Shown piece by piece: positions 21,397-30,929 of a DNA stretch of 59,050 nt. The notes below the pieces were generated by a model. That model was not told the DNA's origin. It searched no databases and saw only the letters and a list, made by a program, of their open reading frames with translations. The DNA lies in assembly GCA_016936075.1 (NCBI GenBank), contig JAFGPS010000192.1, positions 1 through 59,050 on the forward strand, given 5' to 3'. A program made the position numbers and the translations under genes. The DNA comes from Sedimentisphaerales bacterium (GTDB lineage Bacteria > Planctomycetota > Phycisphaerae > Sedimentisphaerales > Anaerobacaceae). Each line of letters starts with the position of its first letter. Position 1 is the stretch's first letter.

Positions 21397-21865
21397 TTCT
21401 TCCTATATCTTATATAAAACCCGCAATTCGGGTAATTCCTTCAAAAGCCAAATTTTAACAGACCTATACAGCTATGTAAAGTTAAAATATCCATTCGTCA
21501 AAATTGCTACATTTTTGTCTCATGAATCTTCAGACTCAGTTCCTAAAAAATTCAAGAACTGATAATATCGTATTTTCCTTCTTATACGAACATATAGATT
21601 GAATTGTCAAAAAAATCTATAAAATATTGAATATTTTATTAACTCCGGAAATTTCGCACAAAATAAGGTTTATTTGGGAACAACTTAAATTGTTTGCAAT
21701 AATGATAAGAAAAATGCATTTATTTATGTAAAAAAGGTGTATGTGAAAATAAATTTGCATATTAACGTAAAATTATTATAATAATCAGTTTGTTTGATTT
21801 TTAAACCAATACTCATTTTAAGTTATGTCATAGAATGTTTGTAATATGATAATGGGAGAAACCCA
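21397..21865. other. Divergent intergenic region
   Basis: About 470 bp between divergently transcribed genes (oxidoreductase operon and the TPR/alpha-CTD gene). It is strongly AT-rich and contains no coding frame I believe. It should hold promoters for both directions; I cannot choose specific -10/-35 boxes reliably. A short CCCGCAATTCGGG hairpin near 21420 lies in the leader of the oxidoreductase operon. Confidence 0.5.
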
Positions 21866-23182
21866 ATGGAACAACTTGTAGAACCAGAAGTAAACTTATT
21901 TAGTGATACATTACCCTCGTTAGAGGATATAAAAACTCTGTCCGATTACATACATTCAGGCGAAAAGAATATGCTTGATTTCGCTCAGAAGGTCGAAGAA
22001 AACATGAGCAATACTTCAAATCAGTCATCCGGCTCACTTGGAATCGGATTATATATCCTTGGTCGAAATGAAGAAGCAGTAGAAAAACTTCAAAAAGCCA
22101 AAGACAGTGTACAGAAATATATATACATGGCCTATGCACAAAGAAAACTTCTCAAATTTAACGAAGCTGTTGAAAGTCTGCTGAAAAGCCTGAATTTCGG
22201 TGCTGATTCTTTATTTGTAAGCCTCGAAAAGGCAGAGACTTATCGTCGTGCTAAAAATTACGAAGCCGCCGCCGAACAACTTAAATCATGTGTGAACTTC
22301 GAGAATGTAAGCGCAGAATACCATTATCAGCTCGGCCGTCTTGATGAGGCGCAGGGTCTTTACCAACAAGCAATAGAAAACTATGAAAAAGCTACAGAAT
22401 TGTCGCCAAATTTCCAAGAAGCACTTTTCTATCTTGCTTTCAGATATGACTTGTCAGGCAATGAAGATGCAGCAATAAGTTGCTACAAGCAAATTGCATC
22501 ACATTCACCGACTTATGTGAGCGCACTGCTGAATCTTGCGGTTCTTTATGAGGATAGAGAACAGTTCGAGAAAGCTGCTAAATGTATCTACACAGTGCTT
22601 GAGACACATCCGAATCATCAAAGAGCAATCCTTTTCAGAAAGGATATTGAAAGTTCTAAGACGATGTTCTACGATGAAGAAAAGGAAATGAAGAAGACTC
22701 GCAAGAACCAGATTCTTGAGACACCTATTTCTGATTTTGAGTTGTCGGTTCGTAGCAGGAACTGTCTCAAGAAAATGAAAATACGTACCCTCGGAGACCT
22801 TCTGAATATCAGCGAAGCAGAGCTGCTTTCTTATAAAAACTTCGGCGAAACATCACTTAAGGAAGTGAGAGCTATTCTGGAATCGAAGAATCTGCATCTC
22901 GGTATGACTCTTGATGATAAACCTTTTATGCAGCAGGAAACTGAAGATTTAATGCATCTTAGCGAGCAGGATCAGGGACTTTTGAATAAGCCTATCGATG
23001 ATTTGCAATTGTCGGTTCGTGCACGTAAATGCCTGCAAAAACTTAACCTGAAATCTATCGGTGAACTGACCAGTAAAACGGAAGCGGAACTTCTTGGCTG
23101 TAAAAATTTCGGCGTTACAAGCCTTAATGAAATCAAGAAATCTCTTTCTGATATTGAACTGTCCTTGCGAAGCTTAGATTAA
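21866..23182 (+). CDS. TPR protein with two RNA polymerase alpha-CTD-like domains
   Basis: A 438-aa cytoplasmic protein. Residues about 60-260 are tetratricopeptide repeats (for example YQQAIENYEKATELSPN). Two helix-hairpin-helix domains closely resembling the C-terminal domain of RNA polymerase alpha follow, at about 285-348 and 372-438. The first keeps the DNA-contact Arg (296) and Asn (299) in LSVRSRNCL and the G-x-x-S turn in NFGETSL; the second keeps Arg385 but has Lys in place of Asn. By analogy with alpha-CTD it may bind AT-rich UP-like DNA or contact regulators; this is inference. A GGGAG site precedes the ATG. The gene is followed closely by the SpoIID gene. Confidence 0.88.
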   Translation: MEQLVEPEVNLFSDTLPSLEDIKTLSDYIHSGEKNMLDFAQKVEENMSNTSNQSSGSLGIGLYILGRNEEAVEKLQKAKDSVQKYIYMAYAQRKLLKFNEAVESLLKSLNFGADSLFVSLEKAETYRRAKNYEAAAEQLKSCVNFENVSAEYHYQLGRLDEAQGLYQQAIENYEKATELSPNFQEALFYLAFRYDLSGNEDAAISCYKQIASHSPTYVSALLNLAVLYEDREQFEKAAKCIYTVLETHPNHQRAILFRKDIESSKTMFYDEEKEMKKTRKNQILETPISDFELSVRSRNCLKKMKIRTLGDLLNISEAELLSYKNFGETSLKEVRAILESKNLHLGMTLDDKPFMQQETEDLMHLSEQDQGLLNKPIDDLQLSVRARKCLQKLNLKSIGELTSKTEAELLGCKNFGVTSLNEIKKSLSDIELSLRSLD

Positions 23183-23230
23183 TCTAATTTGATATTTGAG
23201 AAATTAGCGTTGTCAAATAATACAAGATTT

Positions 23231-24535
23231 ATGACACATTCCAGTATAATTATCTCAAAGTCTGTATTCAGGAATTGTTTTTCACGGTTTTTCAAGTTTG
23301 CGATAATATTTATTATATTATTACTGGTTAATACAGGCTGCAATAAGCGTAAGCCTGAAACTCCAACACCGGATATTCAAATCAATGAACAATACTGGAT
23401 AAGAGTTTTGCTTCTTAATAATATCCAGCAATGTTCAATTCAAATAGAATCGCATTTCAGCATCAAAGAAGAAAATAGAGTTCAAAATAGCAAATCGAAA
23501 AAAGATTATAAGCCTCTTAAAGAACCGGTTATTGTTCAGATTATTGACGGTCAAATTAATATTGCTAAACAAAATTATCCATCTAATCAAATAATTATTT
23601 CTCCAAAAGATCCATACATTTTTAGTTTGAATGGCAAATCTTATCGAGGTAAAGTCAGGCTGATTGCAAAGTCAGACGCAAATTCTTTCGATGTAATTAA
23701 CCTCGTTCCTCTCGAATCGTATATCGCGGGCGTAGCCGGAGCGGAAATGCCGGATTACTGGGAACCTGAAGCGCTTAAATGTCAGGCCATCGCGGCGAGA
23801 ACTTATTGCTTATTCATAAAAAAACGTTTCGGTGAAAATCGCACATGGGATTTAAATAAAACAGCGGCTCACCAGGTCTATCTTGGCATGGAAGCTGAAT
23901 CTCCAGCAGTTTGGCAAGCGGTAAACGAAACGCATGGTATTGTATTAACATGCAGGCAACCTGATGGCACCGAAGATATTTTCCCGACTTATTACAGTTC
24001 AGCCTGCGGCGGTCATACCGAAGATAGCGAAAATGTATTCGGAGATTCTTATGAATCTTTAAAAGGTGTACCCTGCACATATTGTAAAGACGTAGCTAAG
24101 GAAGAAATCTTTTTCTGGCCTGATGTTCAGTTTGAAAAAGATGAAGTTTACTCCAGACTTATGAATAGATACCCAAACTTGAATCGGCTTGGAGAAGTTA
24201 AAGAAATTTCAGTTGATAAGCAGAGTGATTTCGGAGAATTCTCAAGAATCACAAGAGTAAAAATCTCAGGACCGAACAACATTAGCGAATTTCTAAGAGC
24301 AGAAGATTTTCGTCTTGTAATAGACCCAACCGGCAAAAAGATTAAAAGCGCAGTTTGCACACTTGAGGAATCAGAAACTGAATACATCTTTACTAACGGC
24401 AGAGGATGGGGACACGGCGTAGGAATTTGCCAATGCGGCGTTCAGGGTATGGCAAGACAAGGAAAAAGCACAGAAGAAATTCTTAGTCATTACTACCCTG
24501 ATTCAAAATATTACGAGATTGATTACAATAAGTAA
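23231..24535 (+). CDS. SpoIID/LytB-domain lipoprotein
   Basis: A 434-aa envelope protein with the SpoIID/LytB domain, known from lytic transglycosylases and amidase enhancers that act on peptidoglycan. A basic N-terminus and hydrophobic segment end in a lipobox NTGC (Cys about 36), so it is probably lipid-anchored. The domain signature is LESYIAGVAGAEMP followed by ALKCQAIAARTYCL, then a YYSSACGGHTED block and the C-terminal GRGWGHGVGICQCGVQGMA with conserved histidine. Start choice is uncertain: the frame is open from TTG 23189; ATG 23231 gives a better signal peptide. Likely role is cell-wall remodelling, notable since Planctomycetota have thin peptidoglycan. Confidence 0.87.
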   Translation: MTHSSIIISKSVFRNCFSRFFKFAIIFIILLLVNTGCNKRKPETPTPDIQINEQYWIRVLLLNNIQQCSIQIESHFSIKEENRVQNSKSKKDYKPLKEPVIVQIIDGQINIAKQNYPSNQIIISPKDPYIFSLNGKSYRGKVRLIAKSDANSFDVINLVPLESYIAGVAGAEMPDYWEPEALKCQAIAARTYCLFIKKRFGENRTWDLNKTAAHQVYLGMEAESPAVWQAVNETHGIVLTCRQPDGTEDIFPTYYSSACGGHTEDSENVFGDSYESLKGVPCTYCKDVAKEEIFFWPDVQFEKDEVYSRLMNRYPNLNRLGEVKEISVDKQSDFGEFSRITRVKISGPNNISEFLRAEDFRLVIDPTGKKIKSAVCTLEESETEYIFTNGRGWGHGVGICQCGVQGMARQGKSTEEILSHYYPDSKYYEIDYNK

Positions 24536-24553
24536 TTTTCTTTCAACTAAGAC

Positions 24554-25450
24554 TTAAAAATTCTCTACGATAGCGGCAGTGTGTATTGCAAGCAACATTA
24601 GGTAATCAAGATCGCTCAGGCCATAATGCTGTTCTTTAACTGAATTTGCCGCGTATATTACTCCGAAACAGCCGGAAGGGTCAATTATCGGCACTATCAT
24701 TGCAGATTGTATCGTTTCATGTTCCTGATCAGAAGAAATTTTAGGTAAAAGAATAAATTCCTTTTTTCCAATTGCTTCAGTTACCTTCTGATTTATTGAA
24801 ATTTCACCCAACATAAGCGAAGAGCCATTACGCTTTTTTCCTTCCTGATAAACCATTGGTCCTTCAGGCTGATCCCGCAAGGCACACCATGCCTGAGTCG
24901 CTTTCAATTGACCCAAAATTACATTTAATAAAGTTTTGAGTAGTTCTTCTATGCCGTCGGCTCTGCAAATCAGTTCAGTAGCCTGAATAAAATCTTTGAT
25001 TCTTCCTGCCGGTAACCTGATATCAGGCGCATGTTCAAGTTCTGGCTTTCTAATAATAATATCACGCGGATATTCAGAACTTGCCCTTACTTCCCTTGAT
25101 TCTGGTATAAGTGTGTCTTCCAGGTGTATAGGTTTTACCTCCGCAGAAGCGACTTCCAAATCAATCTCGATGGTAAAATCTGAAATGCGAAGAACATCGC
25201 CAGTGTTCAATTCAGCCTTTTGGATTTCTTCTCCGTTCAAAAATGTTCTGTTCGCGGAATCCATATCTTCTACAACCCATTTTCCATCCAGTGTTGTAAA
25301 AATAGCAGCATGCTGTCTCGATACGGACAAATCGGGCAAAAACACCTGGTTATATTTATATCGTCCGATATAAACTGGGCCGTTGTCAAAACTGAATTCG
25401 TTTACAATCCTTCCACTCTTTTTTACAACTAATCGCATCTGTTTTCCCAT
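24554..25450 (-). CDS. FHA and GAF domain protein
   Basis: A 298-aa cytoplasmic signalling protein. The N-terminal forkhead-associated domain (about 5-95) shows YIGRYKYNQVFLPDLSVSRQHA with the phosphothreonine-binding Arg, Ser and Asn positions, including ANRTFLNGEEI. A linker leads to a GAF-type domain (about 150-298) with FGVIYAANS near its end. It probably reads Ser/Thr kinase phosphorylation and a small ligand, which is inference. No output domain is attached. The gene converges on the SpoIID gene 18 bp away. An alternative start at ATG 25438 would remove four residues. Confidence 0.87.
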   Translation of the reverse strand: MGKQMRLVVKKSGRIVNEFSFDNGPVYIGRYKYNQVFLPDLSVSRQHAAIFTTLDGKWVVEDMDSANRTFLNGEEIQKAELNTGDVLRISDFTIEIDLEVASAEVKPIHLEDTLIPESREVRASSEYPRDIIIRKPELEHAPDIRLPAGRIKDFIQATELICRADGIEELLKTLLNVILGQLKATQAWCALRDQPEGPMVYQEGKKRNGSSLMLGEISINQKVTEAIGKKEFILLPKISSDQEHETIQSAMIVPIIDPSGCFGVIYAANSVKEQHYGLSDLDYLMLLAIHTAAIVENF

Positions 25451-25762
25451 TTCTTATTTTAAACCCAATGATTTATATGGATTATCGCTAATATTTAGAC
25501 ATTTGTCAAATAATCACTGACATATCTTTTCTTGCAATGACAAGTCAAAAGTTACAATTTTTCCTTGAATTTTAACCTGAAATCAAGTATAATCACTTGT
25601 TCAAGGATGGCGATGAGAAGATATCTATCAATTCACTTCGGTATCAACTCTTTTAGGGATATGCTAATTTAAGCTATGTTGTTCATGCCTTAATGTTTTT
25701 TAAAATTTTGATATGAACGTCAGGAAACAGGATACAATTTAAAGAGGTTGAGGAAAAGAAAT
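25451..25762. other. Divergent intergenic region
   Basis: About 310 bp between the FHA-GAF gene and the FG-GAP gene. No ORF, RNA gene or clear terminator seen. GAGG at about 25745-25752 is the ribosome-binding site for the FG-GAP gene. A promoter is presumably present but not assignable. Confidence 0.45.
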
Positions 25763-27430
25763 ATGAGTAAAAGCATATGGTTAAGTATAATAGTATGTCT
25801 GATTCTAATATTAAACAGTTCCGCACAAATAATCACTCCTGAAGAATCCGATGTTGAAACATATACATTAAATCCTTTCTGTTCGTCCTGGCCAATATTT
25901 GATAATTATTCGGCAGATTTAATAAGCAGTACTCCAGAGCTTCAGGCACATATTGCTTTTGATTTGTCGAGCATACCCGATAATACAAAAATAGTTTCTG
26001 CTACTTTTTCAGCTTATTTTTATAACGATACCACAGAACCGAGCGATAGAAAATTATGGTACAATTCAGATGATAGTTGGATTGATTCGATTAACACAAT
26101 TGACCCAGGAGATTCTGTTGCAGCCGATGAAATTGTTGGTAATCTTTGGCATGAAGAACAACCGGAACAAGGTTATGTCTGGAAGACAATTACAATCACA
26201 TACGATGGATGGGCGAATGATATAGAAGATGGTTTTATTTCTTTCATGCTTACCAGCGGCCAATATGGAGCAATTGGCCTTTATACCGGCAATTCAATTG
26301 ATAAAGAGCCGGAACTGGTTCTGGAAGCTATTTCAGAGCCTAATAAAGTTTATACGAACATTTTCAATCTCGGACCGGAAGAAATTGTTCAGGCTGATGG
26401 TTTGGATATCAATACTGGCGACTACTCAGTACCATGCACGGCAGACTGGAACAATGACGGCCTGATGGACTTAATTTTAGGCTCAAAATCAGGTAATATT
26501 AGAGTTTACCTTAATATTGGAACTGAAGCAGAGCCGCAATTTTCAGAATTGAACAATAATGCATTTAATGCAAAATCATACAACTCTGATATCTATTGCT
26601 CACCAAGCGGCTGCATGGGATGTTTCCCGAGAGTAGTTGACTGGGATTCTGATGGAATGAAAGATTTAATCGTAGGTCAGTCAGATGGCTCGATAAAATT
26701 TTTCCGCAATATCAATACTGATAATGAACCTGTATTTGATAATGGGGCATATCTTCAACATATTGACGGTGGTTCTTTAACGCATATTGATATAGGTTCA
26801 AGAGCTACACCGGATATTGTTGACTGGAATAATGATGGATTGAAAGATATTGTTTCAGGTTCTCTTGATGGATATATACATATTTTCATTAATGAAGGCA
26901 CTGAAACTGAACCTGTTTTAGGCGAAGAAACGTTTGCTATCGAGGACGGGATTGTTTTATTTGTACCAAGTAAACGTTCAAGCCCGTTTATTCTTGATCT
27001 CGATTTCGATGGAAAGAAGGATATTCTTACTGGTGATACAAATGGCCAGTTACTGTTATACAAAAATATTGGCACAGATGAAGCACCGGAATTCTCAGGT
27101 TATGAACTTGTTGAATCCAATGGTACCGCAATCGACCTGACAGGAACGCCTCGCTCAAGACCATTTGTTTGCTATTGGGACGAAGATGGTTATCCTGACG
27201 TTTTGGTAGGAGCCTATGACGGCAAGATACATCTCTATCGATGCAAAACATTACAGGCAGATTTCGATAAAGATGGCGATATCGACTTCGCAGACTGGGC
27301 TTTGTTCACAAGTTATTGGGATATGCCCGAATACGAGGATAAAAAAGAAGCCGACCTGAATAACGACGGAAAAGTTGATATAGATGATGTTTCATGGATT
27401 CTCGCAAACTGGCTGCTCGATATTAAATAA
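25763..27430 (+). CDS. Secreted FG-GAP/VCBS repeat protein with C-terminal type I dockerin
   Basis: A 555-aa exported protein. Signal peptide ends near NSSAQ (about 21). Residues about 25-200 form a beta-rich DNRLRE-like region (AHIAFDLSSIP, YDGWANDIEDGFISF). Then come about five FG-GAP beta-propeller repeats with Ca-binding DWNNDGLMDLILGS-type loops. The C-terminus has paired Ca-binding dockerin helices, DFDKDGDIDFADWALF and DLNNDGKVDIDDVSWIL. Type I dockerins bind cohesins, but in Planctomycetota they often occur without a cellulosome and may tether proteins to the cell surface. The ATG at 25763 is preferred over TTG 25748 because of AGGAAAAG spacing. It converges with the next gene, 12 bp away. 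Confidence 0.88.
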   Translation: MSKSIWLSIIVCLILILNSSAQIITPEESDVETYTLNPFCSSWPIFDNYSADLISSTPELQAHIAFDLSSIPDNTKIVSATFSAYFYNDTTEPSDRKLWYNSDDSWIDSINTIDPGDSVAADEIVGNLWHEEQPEQGYVWKTITITYDGWANDIEDGFISFMLTSGQYGAIGLYTGNSIDKEPELVLEAISEPNKVYTNIFNLGPEEIVQADGLDINTGDYSVPCTADWNNDGLMDLILGSKSGNIRVYLNIGTEAEPQFSELNNNAFNAKSYNSDIYCSPSGCMGCFPRVVDWDSDGMKDLIVGQSDGSIKFFRNINTDNEPVFDNGAYLQHIDGGSLTHIDIGSRATPDIVDWNNDGLKDIVSGSLDGYIHIFINEGTETEPVLGEETFAIEDGIVLFVPSKRSSPFILDLDFDGKKDILTGDTNGQLLLYKNIGTDEAPEFSGYELVESNGTAIDLTGTPRSRPFVCYWDEDGYPDVLVGAYDGKIHLYRCKTLQADFDKDGDIDFADWALFTSYWDMPEYEDKKEADLNNDGKVDIDDVSWILANWLLDIK

Positions 27431-27442
27431 TACTCGAATTCG

Positions 27443-29575
27443 TTATTTCTGTACAAATGCGCAGTAATCCAGTTTTATGGATTGTTTATCGCCCTGCTCA
27501 TTGACGGCTAACAATTCTATATTGCCATGTTGAAAACCAGATTCCATAGGTGAAAGAACGCAATCAATAACAATATTATTTGAATTTTGTTCAATGTCTC
27601 CAATTTCAAGCTCAATATCCGTTGGTACAGACACCTCTTTTATTGATACTTTATGATTGGAAGCACCTTGTAGCATAAATTTTCGTGTAATTTTTTTACC
27701 TTTTTGTACTGAGCCAAACCATATCACAGGTGAGACATACTTAGCAATACTCCTGCTGCTTATCTCATAGAGAATTGTTACAAGTTCCGATACCTGGGAA
27801 TGTTCGGTTATTACGGCGATATTTCCTTTAAGCGTTTGGCCCCAATCAGGTGTATCAACTGATAAAAGAAGCTCTCCAACAGCCTGACCCATTGAGTTAT
27901 GCTGAAGCCATTGGGATTCGATAGCTTCATCAGAATCGATATTTCGAAGTACAAGCTCAGGAGTATCTTCACGATAAATGAAGAACCTCCCTTTTACTTG
28001 CGAATTTGGTTCGAGATTTTCTACAATCAAACCATTAGGAATTGAATTCAATTTTCGAACAGGTTTTTGCTTTTTCTTTATTCTTGCTATTATGTCTTTA
28101 TCTCCGGATAGAATCTTCTCAATATCTTCCTTTTTGATTGTGCGTTCATATGAGATTACATTTCCCTCTTGATCAATTATGACATAGTCAGGAATACCAT
28201 CGATTCCATATTTATTGAATGTTGCACTACTCCAGCCAAAACTATTTGTACCTGGCTTATCGATTGCTACAGGATATTGAATTTTATTGATATCAATAAA
28301 ATCTTCCGGATTCTCAGAAGGACTTTGAATAAAATCTATAATACTATCAGTATCTTTACGAGCCATGTGGATTGAAAAAAAGAGCACATCTTTTTCTTTA
28401 AACCATTCATAAAGCTCATTATTTTCAGGAATTTCGCGAGTACAAAAGCTACACCCAATATCCCAGAAGTTCATAATTGTAAGCTTACCCGGTGGCCATG
28501 TATTGAGATTAATAGGTTTGTTTAGCCATTGTTGTATATCTAATGACGGAGCTTTTTTACCTGTTCTGGAATCACGTAAAGAAAGGGAATCTCTTGAAGT
28601 ATGTGTCTTATGTAATGAATTGATTAGACCTTCCGCTTCCTGCAAACCGGCCTGGACCATATCCGGATTGACAGCCGCATAGCAATATTCTCCATATCGC
28701 ATCTGTTCCTCAGGATTAAAGCGATAATCAATTACCAATGTTTTATCAGGAATATCTACGACAGAGAAATCTTTATTAGAAAGAAATGGATTAAATTTTA
28801 CATCCTCAATCAAATAAAGCCAAATATCGCATTCGTTATTTTTTTTATCAATATTAATATTAATTGTAATTCTCGGTACTGAATAACCTTCGATATTTTT
28901 ATGCAGAAGATAGTGGTCTTCCACCTGGTAATCTTCATTAATTTTGGTTTGCGAATAAATAAAATCTAAATCACTATTATATGTCTGAGACATAGTGAGC
29001 AAAATATCTTCCATATGTGTGAATACAAATTTAATTGTCTCTCTACTTTGCTCGAATGAAACTATCTTATCCTTGTGCAGCAGAGCTTCGATATTGAATC
29101 CGAATCCTATATCAGAAAGATTTGCATGTTTAATATTAGCAACCTCGGTGTAAATATCAAATTGCTGATTTCTTTTAGAATACCTATAATTCAGCAGACC
29201 GTCATAATAGCGAATATTAGTTTCTTCACCATTTTGTGTCTGTGTTTCCTTGAAAAGATCACCTTTTTGGATTGTATGGCGACCAGACCAACGTTCAGGT
29301 TTTCCCCATTTTTCAACTAATTGCTCGGTTTACTCTGATACATTCAAATTAGCTTCTTTGTTCTGCTTAAGTTTATCAATATCCTCTTTGAACGCTTCAT
29401 AGTCCTTAAGGTCAATATTAAAGTATGCCTGTTGGAGTTTAATCTCAAAACTCTTTATCGAATCATTCCTGGCTTCCAGAAAATTCAGGATTTCATCGGC
29501 GTTTTGAGCTGATAAACTCGTGGTCAAACTTAATAATATCAGGCTCGCTAACTTTATTTTCCCTAATATCGCCAT
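27443..29575 (-). pseudogene. Secreted TlpA/thioredoxin-fold protein interrupted by one in-frame stop
   Basis: The minus strand reads as one 710-codon frame broken only by TAA at 29330-29332 (codon 82). Before it: ATG 29575, a signal peptide ending SLSAQN and a helical region. After it the frame stays open through TEQLVEKWGKPERW and SKRNQQFDIYTEV, the internal ATG at 29014, an LolA-like beta region, and a thioredoxin-like domain with CSFC (about codons 375-378) in MNFWDIGCSFCTREIPE. The tail resembles DUF1573/Ig-like domains. The domain order matches the intact secreted protein at 57271-58743. Either this is a recent nonsense mutation, a sequence error or a readthrough gene. Translation from 29014 would lack a signal peptide. 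Confidence 0.8.
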
Positions 29576-29927
29576 GCTATTCTCCTCATTTTAACAAATT
29601 CCTCATATTTAGATTTTGCAGCTTCTCAAAGAGTCATCTAATTATATAGACGTTGAATACTCAAATCTATTACAAAATAAATCCAGATAAACATAAATAT
29701 TTATCTAACTAATTTAATCTCAGGATATTCATATTGATAAAGAAGTATAAGCAATCGTGAATTTAATTAGAAGTACAGATGAATCGTTTATTCACGCGGA
29801 AAATGTCTGGTTATCAGGATTATGCTTCAGCAGTATAAAGTTTTTGCATAGAAACAGACATTTTTGGCTTTCTTCTTAAAAGCATAGTTGACACAAGCCA
29901 GTAATGCCACTAACATATTTGCCTATT
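29576..29927. other. Divergent intergenic region with a possible structured leader
   Basis: About 350 bp between the interrupted thioredoxin-fold gene and malate dehydrogenase. No coding frame seen. At 29801-29863 a 9-bp stem (AAATGTCTG with CAGACATTT) encloses an inner hairpin (TTATGCT/AGTATAA, 29820-29838), ending in TTTTT, which could form an attenuator in the mdh leader. No riboswitch class is recognised. Confidence 0.45.
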
Positions 29928-30863
29928 ATGGCAAAAAATAAAATAACAATAGTTGGAGCCGGCAACGTCGGCGCAACAACCGCGTTTATCGCCGCTACAA
30001 AGCAGCTTGGCGAAATAGTTCTCATTGATATAGTCGAAGGCCTTGCTGAAGGCAAAGCGCTTGATATTGCAGAAGCGGCTCCCGTCGAGCTTTATAATGC
30101 TCACATTACAGGAACTCGCGACTGGGAAAAGACAGCCAATAGCGATATTGTAATTATCACAAGCGGCCTTGCACGAAAACCCGGCATGAGCAGAGATGAT
30201 CTTCTTGCAAAGAACGTCCAAATTGTTAAAAGCGTAAGTGAACAAGTCAAGAAATACTCCCCTGATAGTACTGTTATCGTGGTTTGCAATCCTCTTGATG
30301 CGATGGTATATACCGCGGCTAAAGTTACCGGTTTTGCCAAAAACAAAATCATGGGAATGGCCGGTGCTCTTGATTCAGCGAGATTTAATTACTTTCTTGC
30401 GAGTGAACTTAACGTCAGCGTGCAGGATATACAGGGAGTATTAATGGGAGGCCACGGCGATGATATGGTTCCCTTACCCAGATTCACAACTGTCAGCGGA
30501 ATCCCAATAGGAGATTTACTTGAACAGGATAAAATAGATAAGTTGATTGATAGAGCACGCAATGGCGGCATTGAAATCGTGAATCTTATGGGAACAAGCG
30601 CTTTTTACGCCCCTGCTGCAGGAGCTGTTAAAATGGCACAAGCTATCATTCAGGACAAAAAAACCGTTCTGTCATGTTGTGCTTATTGCGATAGTGAATA
30701 TAATGCAGGTGGTTATTTTGTTGGCGTACCGGCTATTCTCGGCGCTCACGGCATTGAAAAGATAATAGAACTCGACTTAAATAAAAATGAAACAACACAA
30801 TTCGAAAAATCTCTCGGCCACGTTAAGGAACTTGCCTTAAAGGTTGATGGGCTTCTTTCGTGA
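29928..30863 (+). CDS. mdh: Malate dehydrogenase (NAD-dependent)
   Basis: A 311-aa lactate/malate dehydrogenase-family enzyme interconverting malate and oxaloacetate. The Rossmann motif is TIVGAGNVGATTAF, followed by an Asp-ended strand (VLIDIVEG) that favours NAD over NADP. Substrate-binding arginines lie in ARKPGMSRDDLL, as expected for malate rather than lactate. The catalytic Asp/His pair lies in GALDSARFNYF and MGGHGDDMVPLPR. The ATG at 29928 (MAKNKITIVG) places the Rossmann motif at the usual distance; an upstream start at 29904 is unlikely. It precedes the V-ATPase operon by 66 bp. Confidence 0.95.
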   Translation: MAKNKITIVGAGNVGATTAFIAATKQLGEIVLIDIVEGLAEGKALDIAEAAPVELYNAHITGTRDWEKTANSDIVIITSGLARKPGMSRDDLLAKNVQIVKSVSEQVKKYSPDSTVIVVCNPLDAMVYTAAKVTGFAKNKIMGMAGALDSARFNYFLASELNVSVQDIQGVLMGGHGDDMVPLPRFTTVSGIPIGDLLEQDKIDKLIDRARNGGIEIVNLMGTSAFYAPAAGAVKMAQAIIQDKKTVLSCCAYCDSEYNAGGYFVGVPAILGAHGIEKIIELDLNKNETTQFEKSLGHVKELALKVDGLLS

Positions 30864-30929
30864 TGAGTATATCGTCGTGCGTCCCCAAGGGACTCAATAC
30901 GCAATACGAATAGTAAAGGAAATTTGAAT

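Noticed and set aside
29330..29332. Programmed recoding or selenocysteine at the in-frame stop
   Set aside because: The codon is TAA, not TGA or TAG, and no stem-loop or SECIS-like element was seen directly after it; nonsense mutation or sequence error is simpler.
30881..30893. Small GTCCC/GGGAC hairpin before atpE as terminator
   Set aside because: Only a 5-bp stem and no T-run; transcription from mdh into the ATPase operon may simply pass through it.
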